From contig CALZFC010000310.1 in NCBI GenBank assembly GCA_945643635.1, positions 124,001-188,000 on the forward strand: a stretch of DNA of 64,000 nucleotides. The letters are read 5' to 3'. The notes under the pieces were generated by a model, which worked only from the letters and a program-made list of their open reading frames with translations, did not search any database and was not told where the DNA came from. Below are positions 19,924 to 31,176 of this stretch, piece by piece (positions within the stretch are counted from its first letter, which is position 1; each line of letters starts with the position of its first letter). This DNA is from Allodiplogaster sudhausi. Lineage: Eukaryota > Nematoda > Chromadorea > Rhabditida > Diplogasteridae. Both the position numbers and the translations under genes were made by a program.

Positions 19924-22900
19924 TTACTTCCTAATTTTCTTAGCAGGCTCAAAGGACACTTCATCTGTTGCGAAAAGTTCCAGGTTCATGCCATCAATTT
20001 TGCTTACAAGCTCCTCAGGGTCTGGGAAGAATGCGTCTTCCTCCTCCTCCTCGTCCGCTTCCGGTCCTTCCGCGTCCTTCACTCCTCGATTTCCATTCAT
20101 ATTGGGAAATGCTTGCAATAGCTTCAGCTGTCTCAACAAGACTCCGTGGGCCTGTTGCGTTGTAGGTATTTGTCTGGGGCGAAATCTGGGCCGCCCGTTG
20201 ACAGCCACTGCGGACATCTGCTTCACAATCATGGCCGCATCTGCTCTCTTCTCGGCGGCATAGCACTGCTCTGTGGCGATCTGAAATATTTATATTTCAC
20301 CCTTGTGGCTTTCACGGATACAACAAATAAATTTAAAAATTTTAAGGTTAACGCTATAGTGATATTGAATTTTATTGTCAACCTATTTCTCTTAGCATAA
20401 TTCATGCATACTTTAGACAATAAACCTGTATGTAAGTCCTCGCTTCGGCGTCAATTGAAGGACGATTACCGGATTTTAATGCGAAACCCATGTCCAGTTG
20501 CTGCACCTCAACACCTTCCGCTGCTGTAGAAAGGATATCAAATGCAGTTGCGGCCTGCAGCGCGCCGACAGTCTCAGCTCTGGCAGCGAACTGGGACAGG
20601 ACATAATCAGTGAGAGTCTCTCGTTCCAATTGGGGACGATGGTCCTCCAAGAGCTCATGTCTCTCGTAATCAGCATAACTGCTGAACTCCAGTGCACAGT
20701 GTTCAGCATGACAGCGATACACTGGAGAGTCGCTGACGAAAGAGCGGGTTGGTGCAGTGCGGGGGGTTTTTCCACCCCAAAAGAGAGCATCTCCAGCAAG
20801 GAATCCAATTTCACTTATTACTTCAAGTATCGAGTCCACTTGTGTGAGATGCGAATTGCACTCAACCCGTCCTTCTCCAATGCCAGCGTGCTTGAAGACG
20901 CGGAGAGAAGTGGGTTCAAAGACAACATGAGACAGCTTTGAGATGCCGTCAATTGCACAGGACTTGGAAGGTAAGGAATGCAGACGGCACAGAATCACAG
21001 AACAGCCGGATAGAGCATTTCCAGAGAGGATTGCTTCCGCAAGTTGTGCTGTAGTTGCGACATCATAGCCAGCGTCACAACGTTCTGCCACCTTTCTCTT
21101 CGCCTATAATGAAAGCACTTCATAATAATTAAATAGGTTTGAAACAATCGAGTTTCAGTACAACATGCCTGGGCGGCCATCCTGTCGCAAGCATCTTTGC
21201 CGCATTGAGGCTCTGAAAACGTGTAGGCTGTTACCGTAGCGGCGTCTTGTCTTTTGTTCTGATGGAGCAAGAATGCCATTAAGCTCGTGTTTCGATAGCA
21301 GCCTGAAATAGATCATTAATGTTTTTCTCAAACTTGTCTTATCAATTTAAGTTCTAAGCTATGTATTTGTTGCGTTTTTAAAAGTTTTGTATTTCAACTC
21401 CTGTAAAATTACTTGCCTGCGCAGTCAGTTCGCAGAGTCACCTCTTCGATTCCTTCCGAAAAGAGTTGTTTCTGCACGTAAGACAACGTGGCAGCAACGG
21501 CCGAAGCATCCTCAAAGGCCACAAATTCTGTTAATTTTATTCCTATCTATGATGTAAAATTTTTTTCAATCATCTTACTTGTTTGATCGAGTCTTCGAAG
21601 ATGAAGTAAAAGGTGTGCTGTCTGTAATCTTCACCATCGAACGATAAAACGTGTACAACATGCCATGATACGCCCTTTAAAATTGAATATTATTGCGTTT
21701 AAAATATCTTCACTGTATGAATAAATGCTTCTGCCTAATAAATATAAAATAACCTTCTTCCCGAAGTATGCTGATTGCACTTCGCGGCTAAATCGCGCTA
21801 GGTATTTCTGTGCCCAGTCACAGGTAACCAAGGCAGATTTCGGTGACAGACTCTCAACAATCCGCGACTTGATGATTGCTGAGTGGGATGCTCTCACTAC
21901 ATGATTTCTGTAGAGCTTTATGTCGTTCAAGTAGATCTCGGCATATTCCACCAACTCTCTTCCGGACCTTAAGAATTGAAATGAAGTAAACTTACACAAA
22001 TATGGACAGAAACGAACGGAATATCCTCTGCAGCGACTCTTAGGGTGTCCAAAACAAGCGATTGAATTGATTCGACATTGGCGCAGCTTAAATTTAATTA
22101 CAAACTTACCAAACAAACAGTTGCAACCATTTTGTTTCAATTAACCTCTCGCATTCAACTACATGCGTATGATTGCAAGTCACACGAAATTCCGTCGTTG
22201 ACGGGTCACTCCTCAGTGCGTGGAGAGAACAGTGAGAGGCGCAGCTGGTTTAAATATAGCTAATAAAAGTTGGCAAATAATAATAGTTGTGCAATGCCAG
22301 AGCTATGTACATAGCGTACTTAGAATCGAGTGCGACGTGAACTCTGTAATCGGATCGAAGGTAGTTCTTGGCGAGTGTTAAACGACGTTTGAGTGAAGAA
22401 GCAGTTTCTGTATCAATTCCTTGCAGCGTTACCGCTCTATCAATAACGCAGTTAAGCTTTTCGAATGCCTGTAAATTGTAAACCTTCGCCGCAAGCTTTT
22501 TCTTTCCTTAAGTCCTAATTATAAGACCGAATAAATTGATGTACATACATACGAAAACACATGCATACCTCAAGCGCGCTGACCAGTGTTTCGTCAACAC
22601 ATGACAGACTTCTCCTCTTCTCAGGGAGAACCAGCGAAATGATTTTCATAGCTGTGGATCGTGTAAGTAGGAGGTGTAACTGATTCCTCTCCTCACACAT
22701 CTTTGTGTAGAGACGAATGAGCTCGGAAGCATTCAGTTTTCTAAGCATGCTTGGGATGTTGATGACCGTCCCGTCCGAACGTTTGATTTCTCGTTCTCCG
22801 AACGGAAGACCTGCCGCCGCCACAGAGCTCAAATGTTAGGTTATCTTGCTTTGCTTCAAGTGTCAAAGATTTTCCCTCTACGCTGGAAAAACACTGTAAA

Positions 22901-24293
22901 TTATGAGCGTGAAAATGAATAAACCTCAGTAAGAAAGTAACGAATTCTCTGACAGCTTGCTTGCTATAACGGCATCGTGTTATAGGCGTTTTCTGGAAAG
23001 AAACTATCACAATTACTGGCATAGATAATTTTTAAATAATGGCCATTAAATCTACAGAAAATATATTTAAAGAATCCGATTTCTTGTCAGCACTATTCAA
23101 CCTCAATGCGCTCTCCAGTTGCCGCAAGCTCCTTTGCCTTGTAATAGAAATACGACGAAACATCAATGTAGCGCTTTATCTTAATTAAGCGGAATATTTA
23201 AGGTTAAAGAAATGCTTTCACCCAAATAAATAAATGCGGGTGCAAATTGTCACGAGCACCCTTCAATCAGGCACTCTCATTCTCGTTTGCTATTTCACAG
23301 GCCGCAGAACTCCCCCCCCCCCTTGTGAAACTAGCAGTCGCTAATGAGATTGCAAACAGCCGCTGTGATTATAAATTATTTCGGCGATATTCCTAATTCA
23401 CTCATACGCAAGTATTTCTCAGTTAATCCAATTGAACCTGATCATACGGCAGACTGGTAACCGTAGCCAGAGAGTACAATCGTTCATCACGCGAGTTGGC
23501 CGAGTTAAAGACCAGGGTAACGTCTTCCAATAATCGAGCGATGTGTGACTGAAATTCTACACATTAAAAAATGTATTTTCGACGGAAATTCAGTCAGCTG
23601 ACATTTGCCGAGTTTGGCTGGTGTTTTTGAACATCCGGGCGAATAGCTCTCTGCTTGAGCTCCTCTTTGGCTTCCGGTGCGAAAACCTTCATTTTTTTTC
23701 AAATGGCGCACAATTTGAAGAATAACAGACAAAAAAAAACAATTTGGTTGCTAATCTTCATGTGTACACACCTCGCAAACGCTGTTAAGTATCTTCCGCA
23801 CTCCGCAAGCTTTTCTCTGTTTAGTTTTTTCGGAAGTCTCTGACCACTCTCGTCTCCTTTCCAACTTGGCTAGATTTAATGTGTCCGCAAGGGCCAAAAC
23901 GCAGTTCTTTACCTAAAATATAACATTTAAAATAGATCACGTAGAAGCACCGGCCTGTTAAATGTTGCACAAATGATGATCACTAAAACTGCACTATTTA
24001 AAAATTCCCCGTAATGTCTGCAAGATGAGATTTTTTTTTAAAGTTAAGAAATAAGAGTAAATTAGAAAAACCGCTGAATCGGCAGAACTGGCAGTCTTCT
24101 TCATGTACGGCAGAGGAGGATCCTCTTCCACCTCCGGTTCGTATTCCGATGATGTCGAATCGTCATCCGACCTTTCAATTTGCGTAATCTGAAAGCAAAG
24201 ATGTAGAGACGCCCAGATAAAAAAACTATTCTCGCTGCCTGCGAGGAAGTAGGAGTATTTGATCGTAAATTGTCTCGATGAGTACCGCACCAT
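19924..24293 (-). CDS. Transposon A transposase (15 exons, up to 928 aa)
   Basis: Minus-strand exons are 24293/24188-24072, 23912-23772, 23686-23603, 23179-23102, 22992-22925, 22827-22569, 22468-22320, 22244-22110, 22086-21996, 21954-21754, 21674-21579, 21510-21417, 21302-21169, 21103-20426 and 20280-19924. From 24188 on they sum to 894 codons in one frame; an upstream in-frame ATG at 24293 would add 35. In order: an acidic N-terminus (SDDDSTSSEYEPEVEEDPP); a basic helix region; a module with LPFGEREIKRSDGTVINIPS; KNYLRSDYRVH and a Cys/His cluster (CASHC, CNHTHVVEC); then the putative core VTCDWAQK, GVSWHVVHVLS, RTDCAGCY and FSEPQCGKDACDRM. A C2H2 finger (CHAEHCALEF...HELLEDH) and an acidic, basic-ending tail close it. 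Two introns have GC donors. No stop or frameshift was found, so it may be active. DDE assignment is inference. Confidence 0.85.
21115..21168 (-). other. GC-AG intron in transposon A transposase (GCATGT donor)
   Basis: Exon ends ...GCCGCCCAG at 21169, donor GCATGT; the coding acceptor is at 21104. The nearby GT alternatives run into a stop. The join CDRMAAQ/AKRKV matches the element B protein. The intron runs on to 21104. Confidence 0.75.
21303..21416 (-). other. GC-AG intron in transposon A transposase (GCAAGT donor)
   Basis: The exon ends ...TGCGCAG at 21417 and the intron starts GCAAGT. The junction falls inside the conserved D-x-AGCY motif, which is restored only by this donor. Confidence 0.8.
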
Positions 24294-24343
24294 CCTTAAA
24301 GTGTGTTTTTCATACAACAAGGCAATGTCTTAAAATATACATA

Positions 24344-25458
24344 TATTGGAAGAAAAGATGTGCAAATCATGTTTTTTTTAAGTTAAATGTTAGCCTTTTT
24401 GCAGAATGTTAGATAAAAGTGAATAATGAGCGAACGATATAAATAAAAATACATTGATTTCATCAGATGCGCGAAAGAATTCCCTCGGCTGCCCTTGGGC
24501 GAATTATCAATTAAGTTGCGCTTTCGGCGTTGGCATCTCCAGCGCCAAGTGCCCGCAGCAAGCACTGAGCGCGCGTTTTCAGCAGTTTATTGACTGGGAA
24601 ACATCAAAGAGTTCGTCGATATCTGACATACTATAGCTTATTCGATAGAGAATTTTGAGCTCTAATAAATGAAATCAAAATCCCATGATAAAATGTTATA
24701 TAAGAAAATGACGCCTCTCCAAAGTCAAGAGGCCACTGCGTCTCTAAAAATGAATATTTTAAAATTAAACTTGCACAGCTTGCTAAAGCACATCTTGTGT
24801 ATTTGTGACAAAAATTTCACCAATATTGCTTCATTGCGCGCGAAACTGCGAACGCGAATGTGCGGCCATCTCAGTAAGTCTCGCCGAGTACTCGAATTTT
24901 ATTCCTGGCGTAGCTCGCCAAAATGGCGTTTTCAGACTCCCGGACCCCTTCCAATCGTTTCAGCGTGTTAAAAAGTACATATAAAGAGCTTTTGAGCGAA
25001 ATCTAATTTTGCCGGGTCCCCTGAGATTTTGAAACTCTCGCAAATCGCGTCATATGTAGTTTTCGCTCCTCTTTCACGTGGAAGATTCAGTTTTTGGAAA
25101 GTAATAGTAAAAAAAAAAGTTATTGCCTGAAAACGACATTTCAAAAAATTAAATTGGTCAAAAGTTATAAAAATTTTAATTTTTCGAATATGGTCATCTG
25201 GGACTTTTTTGTGTAGTTTTCGACAAGGAATCGAACAGTGAAAAGAATATTGAGAAATATAAAGTATAACGTTAGATATGGTCATCCAAAGTTTAAGAAC
25301 ATTACGACTTATATCTAAGTGAAAAATTTTTTTCTAAACTTCCGGACCGCCTAGACTTCGTTATGAACACTAGATATATCCCTCATAAAGTTTACAACGC
25401 TAAACTAAACAAAAATTCCTCCGGGCAGGCGCTCCTCGAACCTTACAGAGAGGCTCTC
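24344..25458. repeat. Transposon A right TIR
   Basis: 1115 bp. It matches the left TIR from the tip GAGAGCCTCTCTGTAAG inward to the inner boundary at TCCAATA (24344-24350). Confidence 0.93.
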
Positions 25459-25462
25459 TTAA
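25459..25462. repeat. Transposon A target duplication, right (TTAA)
   Basis: Partner of 13267-13270. Confidence 0.95.
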
Positions 25463-25496
25463 CAGCCGAACGCGCTGCCGATTGCGCCACAAGAGC
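25463..25496 (-). pseudogene. 5' half of the tRNA-Asn split by transposon A
   Basis: Positions 34 down to 1. Partner of 13232-13270. Confidence 0.93.
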
Positions 25497-25696
25497 ACGG
25501 AAGCGATCTAAAATATTATTTCGGCAGATTTGAAAATAAAACTTGATCCATGACTCAACATGGACATGACCAAAACGTCTTCGCTCCTGCCGCCTCAAGG
25601 GCTCGACATCGGTTTCTTTGCTATGTCAAAAATATATTATTTCGGCAGATTTGAAAATAAAACTTGATCCTTGACTCGACAAATATAAAATGAATT

Positions 25697-25769
25697 CGCT
25701 CCTGGGTCGGTTCGAACCACCGACCTTTCGGTTAACAGCCGAACGCGCTGCCGATTGCGCCACAAGAGC
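25697..25769 (-). tRNA. tRNA-Asn(GTT): tRNA-Asn (GTT), class T5
   Basis: T5; T-stem position 62 is G, mispairing with G52. Confidence 0.75.
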
Positions 25770-25975
25770 ACGGAATCGATCTAAAGCTATATCAAAAATA
25801 TACTATTTCTGTAGATATGATTATAAAATTGGATCCTTGAATCGGCATGGCCAAAACGTCTTCGCTCCTGCCGCCACAAGGGCTCGACATCGGTTTCTTG
25901 CTATGTCAAAAAATATTATTTCGGCAGATTTGAAAATAAAACTTGATCTTTGACTCGACAAATATAAAATGAATT

Positions 25976-26048
25976 CGCTCCTGGGTGGGTTCGAACCACC
26001 GACCTTTCGGTTAACAGCCGAACGCGCTGCCGATTGCGCCACAAGAGC
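25976..26048 (-). tRNA. tRNA-Asn(GTT): tRNA-Asn (GTT), class T5
   Basis: T5 consensus. Confidence 0.87.
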
Positions 26049-26257
26049 ACGGAATCGATCTACAGCTATATCAAAAATATACTATTTCTGTAGATATGAT
26101 TATAAAATTTGATCCTTGAATCGGCATGGCCAAAACGTCTTCGCTCCTGCCGTCACAAGGGCTCGACATCGGTTTTTTTTGCTATGTCAAAAATATATTA
26201 TTTCGGCAGATTTGAAAATAAAACTTGATCCTTGACTCGACAAATATAAAATGAATT

Positions 26258-26330
26258 CGCTCCTGGGTCGGTTCGAACCACCGACCTTTCGGTTAACAGC
26301 CGAACGCGCTGCCGATTGCGCCTCAAGAGC
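26258..26330 (-). tRNA. tRNA-Asn(GTT): tRNA-Asn (GTT), A-box variant
   Basis: T5, but T8 is A (A box and a tertiary-contact base) and position 62 is G. Function is doubtful. Confidence 0.6.
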
Positions 26331-26539
26331 ACTGAATCGACCTGCCGCTATATCAAAAATATACTATTTCTGTAGATATGATTATAAAATTTGATCCTTG
26401 AATCGGCATGGCCAAAACGTCTTCGCTCCTGCCGCCACAAGGGCTCGACATCGGTTTTTTTTGCTATGTCAAAAATATATTATTTCGGCAGATTTGAAAA
26501 TAAAACTTGATCCTTGACTCGACAAATATAAAATGAATT

Positions 26540-26612
26540 CGCTCCTGGGTGGGTTCGAACCACCGACCTTTCGGTTAACAGCCGAACGCGCTGCCGATTG
26601 CGCCACACGAGC
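26540..26612 (-). tRNA. tRNA-Asn(GTT): tRNA-Asn (GTT), class G5
   Basis: First G5 copy from the left. Confidence 0.72.
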
Positions 26613-27060
26613 ACGGAATCGATCTGCAGCTATATCAAAAATATACTATTTCTGTAGATATGATCATAAAATTTGATCCTTGAATCGGCATGGCCAAAAC
26701 GTCTTCGCTCCTGCCGCCACAAGGGCTCGACATCGGTTTTTTGCTATGTCAAAAAATATTATTTCGGCAGATTTGAAAATAAAACTTGATCCATGACTCT
26801 ACATGGACATGACCAAAACGTCTTCGCTCCTGCCGCCTCAAGGGCTCGACATCGGTTTCTTTGCTATGTCAAAAATATATTATTTCGGCAGATTTGAAAA
26901 TAAAACTTGTTCCATGACTCTACATGGACATGACCAAAACGTCTTCGCTCCTGCCGCCTCAAGGGCTCGACATCGGTTTTTTGCTATGTCAAAAATATAT
27001 ATATTTTGGCAGATTTGAAAATAAAACTTGATCCTTGACTCGACAAATATAAAATGAATT

Positions 27061-27133
27061 CGCTCCTGGGTGGGTTCGAACCACCGACCTTTCGGTTAAC
27101 AGCCGAACGCGCTGCCGATTGCGCCACACGAGC
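27061..27133 (-). tRNA. tRNA-Asn(GTT): tRNA-Asn (GTT), class G5
   Basis: G5. Confidence 0.72.
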
Positions 27134-27339
27134 ACTGAATCGATCTGCAGCTATATCAAAAATATACTATTTCTGTAGATATGATCATAAAATTTGATCC
27201 TTGAATCGGCATGGCCAAAACGTCTTCGCTCCTGCCGCCACAAGGGCTCGACATCGGTTTCTTGCTATGTCAAAAAATATTATTTCGGCAGATTTGAAAA
27301 TAAAACTTGATCCTTGACTCGACAAATATAAAATGAATT

Positions 27340-27412
27340 CGCTCCTGGGTGGGTTCGAACCACCGACCTTTCGGTTAACAGCCGAACGCGCTGCCGATTG
27401 CGCCACAAGAGC
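27340..27412 (-). tRNA. tRNA-Asn(GTT): tRNA-Asn (GTT), class T5
   Basis: T5 consensus. Confidence 0.87.
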
Positions 27413-27739
27413 ACGGAATCGATCTGCAGCTATATCAAAAATATACTATTTCTGTAGATATGATTATAAAATTTGATCCTTGAATCGGCATGGCCAAAAC
27501 GTCTTCGCTCCTGCCGCCACAAGGGCTCGACATCGGTTTCTTTGTTATCTCAAAAATATATTATTTCGGCAGATTTGAAAATAAAACTTGTTCCATGACT
27601 CTACATGGACATGACCAAAACGTCTTCGCTCCTGCCCCTCAAGGGCTCGACATCGGTTCTTTGCTATGTCAAAAATATATTATTTCGGCAGATTTGAAAA
27701 TAAAACTTGATCCTTGACTCGACAAATATAAAATGAATT

Positions 27740-27812
27740 CGCTCCTGGGTGGGTTCGAACCACCGACCTTTCGGTTAACAGCCGAACGCGCTGCCGATTG
27801 CGCCACACGAGC
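27740..27812 (-). tRNA. tRNA-Asn(GTT): tRNA-Asn (GTT), class G5
   Basis: G5. Confidence 0.72.
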
Positions 27813-28141
27813 ACGGAATCGATCTGCAGCTATATCAAAAATATACTATTTCTGTAGATATGATTATAAAATTTGATCCTTGAATCGGCATGGCCAAAAC
27901 GTCTTCGCTCCTGCCGCCACAAGGGCTCGACATCGGTTTCTTTGCTATGTCAAAAATATATTATTTCAGCAGATTTGAAAATAAAACTTGTTCCATGACT
28001 CTCCATGGACATGACCAAAACGTCTTCGCTCCGGCCGCCTCAAGGGCTCGACATCGGTTTTTTGCTATGTCAAAAAATATATTATTTCGGCAGATTTGAA
28101 AATAAAACTTGATCCTTGACTCGACAAATATAAAATGAATT

Positions 28142-28214
28142 CGCTCCTGGGTGGGTTCGAACCACCGACCTTTCGGTTAACAGCCGAACGCGCTGCCGAT
28201 TGCGCCACACGAGC
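28142..28214 (-). tRNA. tRNA-Asn(GTT): tRNA-Asn (GTT), class G5
   Basis: G5. Confidence 0.72.
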
Positions 28215-28420
28215 ACGGAATCGATCTGCAGCTATATCAAAAATATACTATTTCTGTAGATATGATCATAAAATTTGATCCTTGAATCGGCATGGCCAAA
28301 ACGTCTTCGCTCCTGCCGCCACAAGGGCTCGACATCGGTTTCTTGCTATGTCAAAAAATATTATTTCGGCAGATTTGAAAATAAAACTTGATCCTTGACT
28401 CGACAAATATAAAATGAATT

Positions 28421-28493
28421 CGCTCCTGGGTGGGTTCGAACCACCGACCTTTCGGTTAACAGCCGAACGCGCTGCCGATTGCGCCACAAGAGC
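28421..28493 (-). tRNA. tRNA-Asn(GTT): tRNA-Asn (GTT), class T5
   Basis: T5 consensus. Confidence 0.87.
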
Positions 28494-28941
28494 ACGGAAT
28501 CGATCTCCAGCTATATCAAAAATATACTATTTCTGTAGATATGATTATAAAATTGGATCCTTGAATCGGCATGGCCAAAACGTCTTCGCTCCTGCCGCCA
28601 CAAGGGCTCGACATCGGTTTTTTGCTATGTCAAAAAATATTATTTCGGCAGATTTGAAAATAAAACTTGATCCATGACTCTACATGGACATGACCAAAAC
28701 GTCTTCGCTCCTGCCGCCTCAAGGGCACGACATCGGTTTCTTTGCTATGTCAAAAATATATTATTTCGGCAGATTTGAAAATAAAACTTGTTCCATGACT
28801 CTACATGGACATGACCAAAACGTCTTCGCTCCTGCCGCCTCAAGGGCTCGACATCGGTTTTTTGCTATGTCAAAAAATATATTATTTTGGCAGATTTGAA
28901 AATAAAACTTGATCCTTGACTCGACAAATATAAAATGAATT

Positions 28942-29014
28942 CGCTCCTGGGTGGGTTCGAACCACCGACCTTTCGGTTAACAGCCGAACGCGCTGCCGAT
29001 TGCGCCACACGAGC
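28942..29014 (-). tRNA. tRNA-Asn(GTT): tRNA-Asn (GTT), class G5
   Basis: G5; the leader has TTTCGTGC instead of TTCCGTGC just upstream. Confidence 0.72.
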
Positions 29015-29220
29015 ACGAAATCGATCTGCAGCTATATCAAAAATATACTATTTCTGTAGATATGATCATAAAATTTGATCCTTGAATCGGCATTACCAAA
29101 ACGTCTTCGCTCCTGCCGCCACAAGGATTCGACATCGGTTTCTTGCTATGTCAAAAAATATTATTTCGGCAGATTTGAAAATAAAACTTGATCCTTGACT
29201 CGACAAATATAAAATGAATT

Positions 29221-29293
29221 CGCTCCTGGGTGGGTTCGAACCACCGACCTTTCGGTTAACAGCCGAACGCGCTGCCGATTGCGCCACACGAGC
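29221..29293 (-). tRNA. tRNA-Asn(GTT): tRNA-Asn (GTT), class G5
   Basis: G5. Confidence 0.72.
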
Positions 29294-29622
29294 ACGGAAT
29301 CGATCTGCAGCTATGTCAAAAATATACTATTTCTGTAGATATGATTATAAAACTTGATCCTTGAATCGGCATGGCCGAAACGTCTTCGCTCCTGCCGCCA
29401 CAAGGGCTCGACGTCGGTTTTTTTGCTATGTCAAAAATATATTATTTCAGCAGATTTGAAAATAAAACTTGTTCCATGACTCTACATGGACATGACCAAA
29501 ACGTCTTCGCTCCGGCCGCCTCAAGGGCTCGACATCGGTTTTTTGCTATGTCAAAAAATATATTATTTCGGCAGATTTGAAAATAAAACTTGATCCTTGA
29601 CTCGACAAATATAAAATGAATT

Positions 29623-29695
29623 CGCTCCTGGGTGGGTTCGAACCACCGACCTTTCGGTTAACAGCCGAACGCGCTGCCGATTGCGCCACACGAGC
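29623..29695 (-). tRNA. tRNA-Asn(GTT): tRNA-Asn (GTT), class G5
   Basis: G5. Confidence 0.72.
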
Positions 29696-30024
29696 ACGGA
29701 ATCGATCTGCAGCTATATCAAAAATATACTATTTCTGTAGATATGATTATAAAATTTGATCCTTGAATCGGCATGGCTAAAACGTCTTCGCTCCTGCCGC
29801 CACAAGGGCTCGACATCGGTTTCTTTGCTATGTCAAAAATATATTATTTCAGCAGATTTGAAAATAAAACTTGTTCCATGACTCTACATGGACATGACCA
29901 AAACGTCTTCGCTCCGGCCGCCTCAAGGGCTCGACATCGGTTTTTTGCTATGTCAAAAAATATATTATTTCGGCAGATTTGAAAATAAAACTTGATCCTT
30001 GACTCGACAAATATAAAATGAATT

Positions 30025-30097
30025 CGCTCCTGGGTGGGTTCGAACCACCGACCTTTCGGTTAACAGCCGAACGCGCTGCCGATTGCGCCACACGAGC
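30025..30097 (-). tRNA. tRNA-Asn(GTT): tRNA-Asn (GTT), class G5
   Basis: G5. Confidence 0.72.
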
Positions 30098-30303
30098 ACG
30101 GAATCGATCTGCAGCTATATCAAAAATATACTATTTCTGTAGATATGATCATAAAATTTGATCCTTGAATCGGCATGGCCAAAACGTCTTCGCTCCTGCC
30201 GCCACAAGGGCTCGACATCGGTTTCTTGCTATGTCAAAAAATATTATTTCGGCAGATTTGAAAATAAAACTTGATCCTTGACTCGACAAATATAAAATGA
30301 ATT

Positions 30304-30376
30304 CGCTCCTGGGTGGGTTCGAACCACCGACCTTTCGGTTAACAGCCGAACGCGCTGCCGATTGCGCCACAAGAGC
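30304..30376 (-). tRNA. tRNA-Asn(GTT): tRNA-Asn (GTT), class T5
   Basis: T5 consensus. Confidence 0.87.
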
Positions 30377-30824
30377 ACGGAATCGATCTCCAGCTATATC
30401 AAAAATATACTATTTCTGTAGATATGATTATAAAATTGGATCCTTGAATCGGCATGGCCAAAACGTCTTCGCTCCTGCCGCCACAAGGGCTCGACATCGG
30501 TTTTTTGCTATGTCAAAAAATATTATTTCGGCAGATTTGAAAATAAAACTTGATCCATGACTCTACATGGACATGACCAAAACGTCTTCGCTCCTGCCGC
30601 CTCAAGGGCTCGACATCGGTTTCTTTGCTATGTCAAAAATATATTATTTCGGCAGATTTGAAAATAAAACTTGTTCCATGACTCTACATGGACATGACCA
30701 AAACGTCTTCGCTCCTGCCGCCTCAAGGGCTCGACATCGGTTTTTTGCTATGTCAAAAAATATATTATTTTGGCAGATTTGAAAATAAAACTTGATCCTT
30801 GACTCGACAAATATAAAATGAATT

Positions 30825-30897
30825 CGCTCCTGGGTGGGTTCGAACCACCGACCTTTCGGTTAACAGCCGAACGCGCTGCCGATTGCGTCACACGAGC
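30825..30897 (-). tRNA. tRNA-Asn(GTT): tRNA-Asn (GTT), class G5, A-box variant
   Basis: G5 with G10 to A (plus strand GCGTCACAC), weakening the A box and D stem; the same variant recurs at 35279. Confidence 0.62.
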
Positions 30898-31103
30898 ACG
30901 GAATCGATCTGCAGCTATATCAAAAATATACTATTTCTGTAGATAGGATCATAAAATTTGATCCTTGAATCGGCATGGCCAAAACGTCTTCGCTCCTGCC
31001 GCCACAAGGGCTCGACATCGGTTTCTTGCTATGTCAAAAAATATTATTTCGGCAGATTTGAAAATAAAACTTGATCCTTGACTCGACAAATATAAAATGA
31101 ATT

Positions 31104-31176
31104 CGCTCCTGGGTGGGTTCGAACCACCGACCTTTCGGTTAACAGCCGAACGCGCTGCCGATTGCGCCACACGAGC
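31104..31176 (-). tRNA. tRNA-Asn(GTT): tRNA-Asn (GTT), class G5
   Basis: G5. Confidence 0.72.

Larger units (their letters stand above)
13271..25458 (-). mobile_element. Transposon A: TTAA-targeting DNA transposon with about 1.1-kb TIRs
   Basis: The ends are perfect inverses over GAGAGCCTCTCTGTAAG, flanked by TTAA. The left TIR is 13271-13688 plus 19150-19867, interrupted by transposon B; the right TIR is 24344-25458. Without B and its duplication the element is about 6.7 kb. It holds one spliced gene (minus strand, 19924-24293) of transposase type. TTAA specificity and a GAG terminus are shared by piggyBac-, Kolobok- and Sola3-type elements. The protein is not piggyBac-like; exact superfamily is not resolved. 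TIR copies are nearly identical where long frames allow comparison (for example 19240-19542 against 24669-24971), so the insertion is recent. Confidence 0.93.

Noticed and set aside
13271..25458. piggyBac assignment from the TTAA target
   Set aside because: The ends are long TIRs rather than short ones, and the protein shows the D-x-AGC/CDRMAA/C2H2 arrangement, not a piggyBac-like one.
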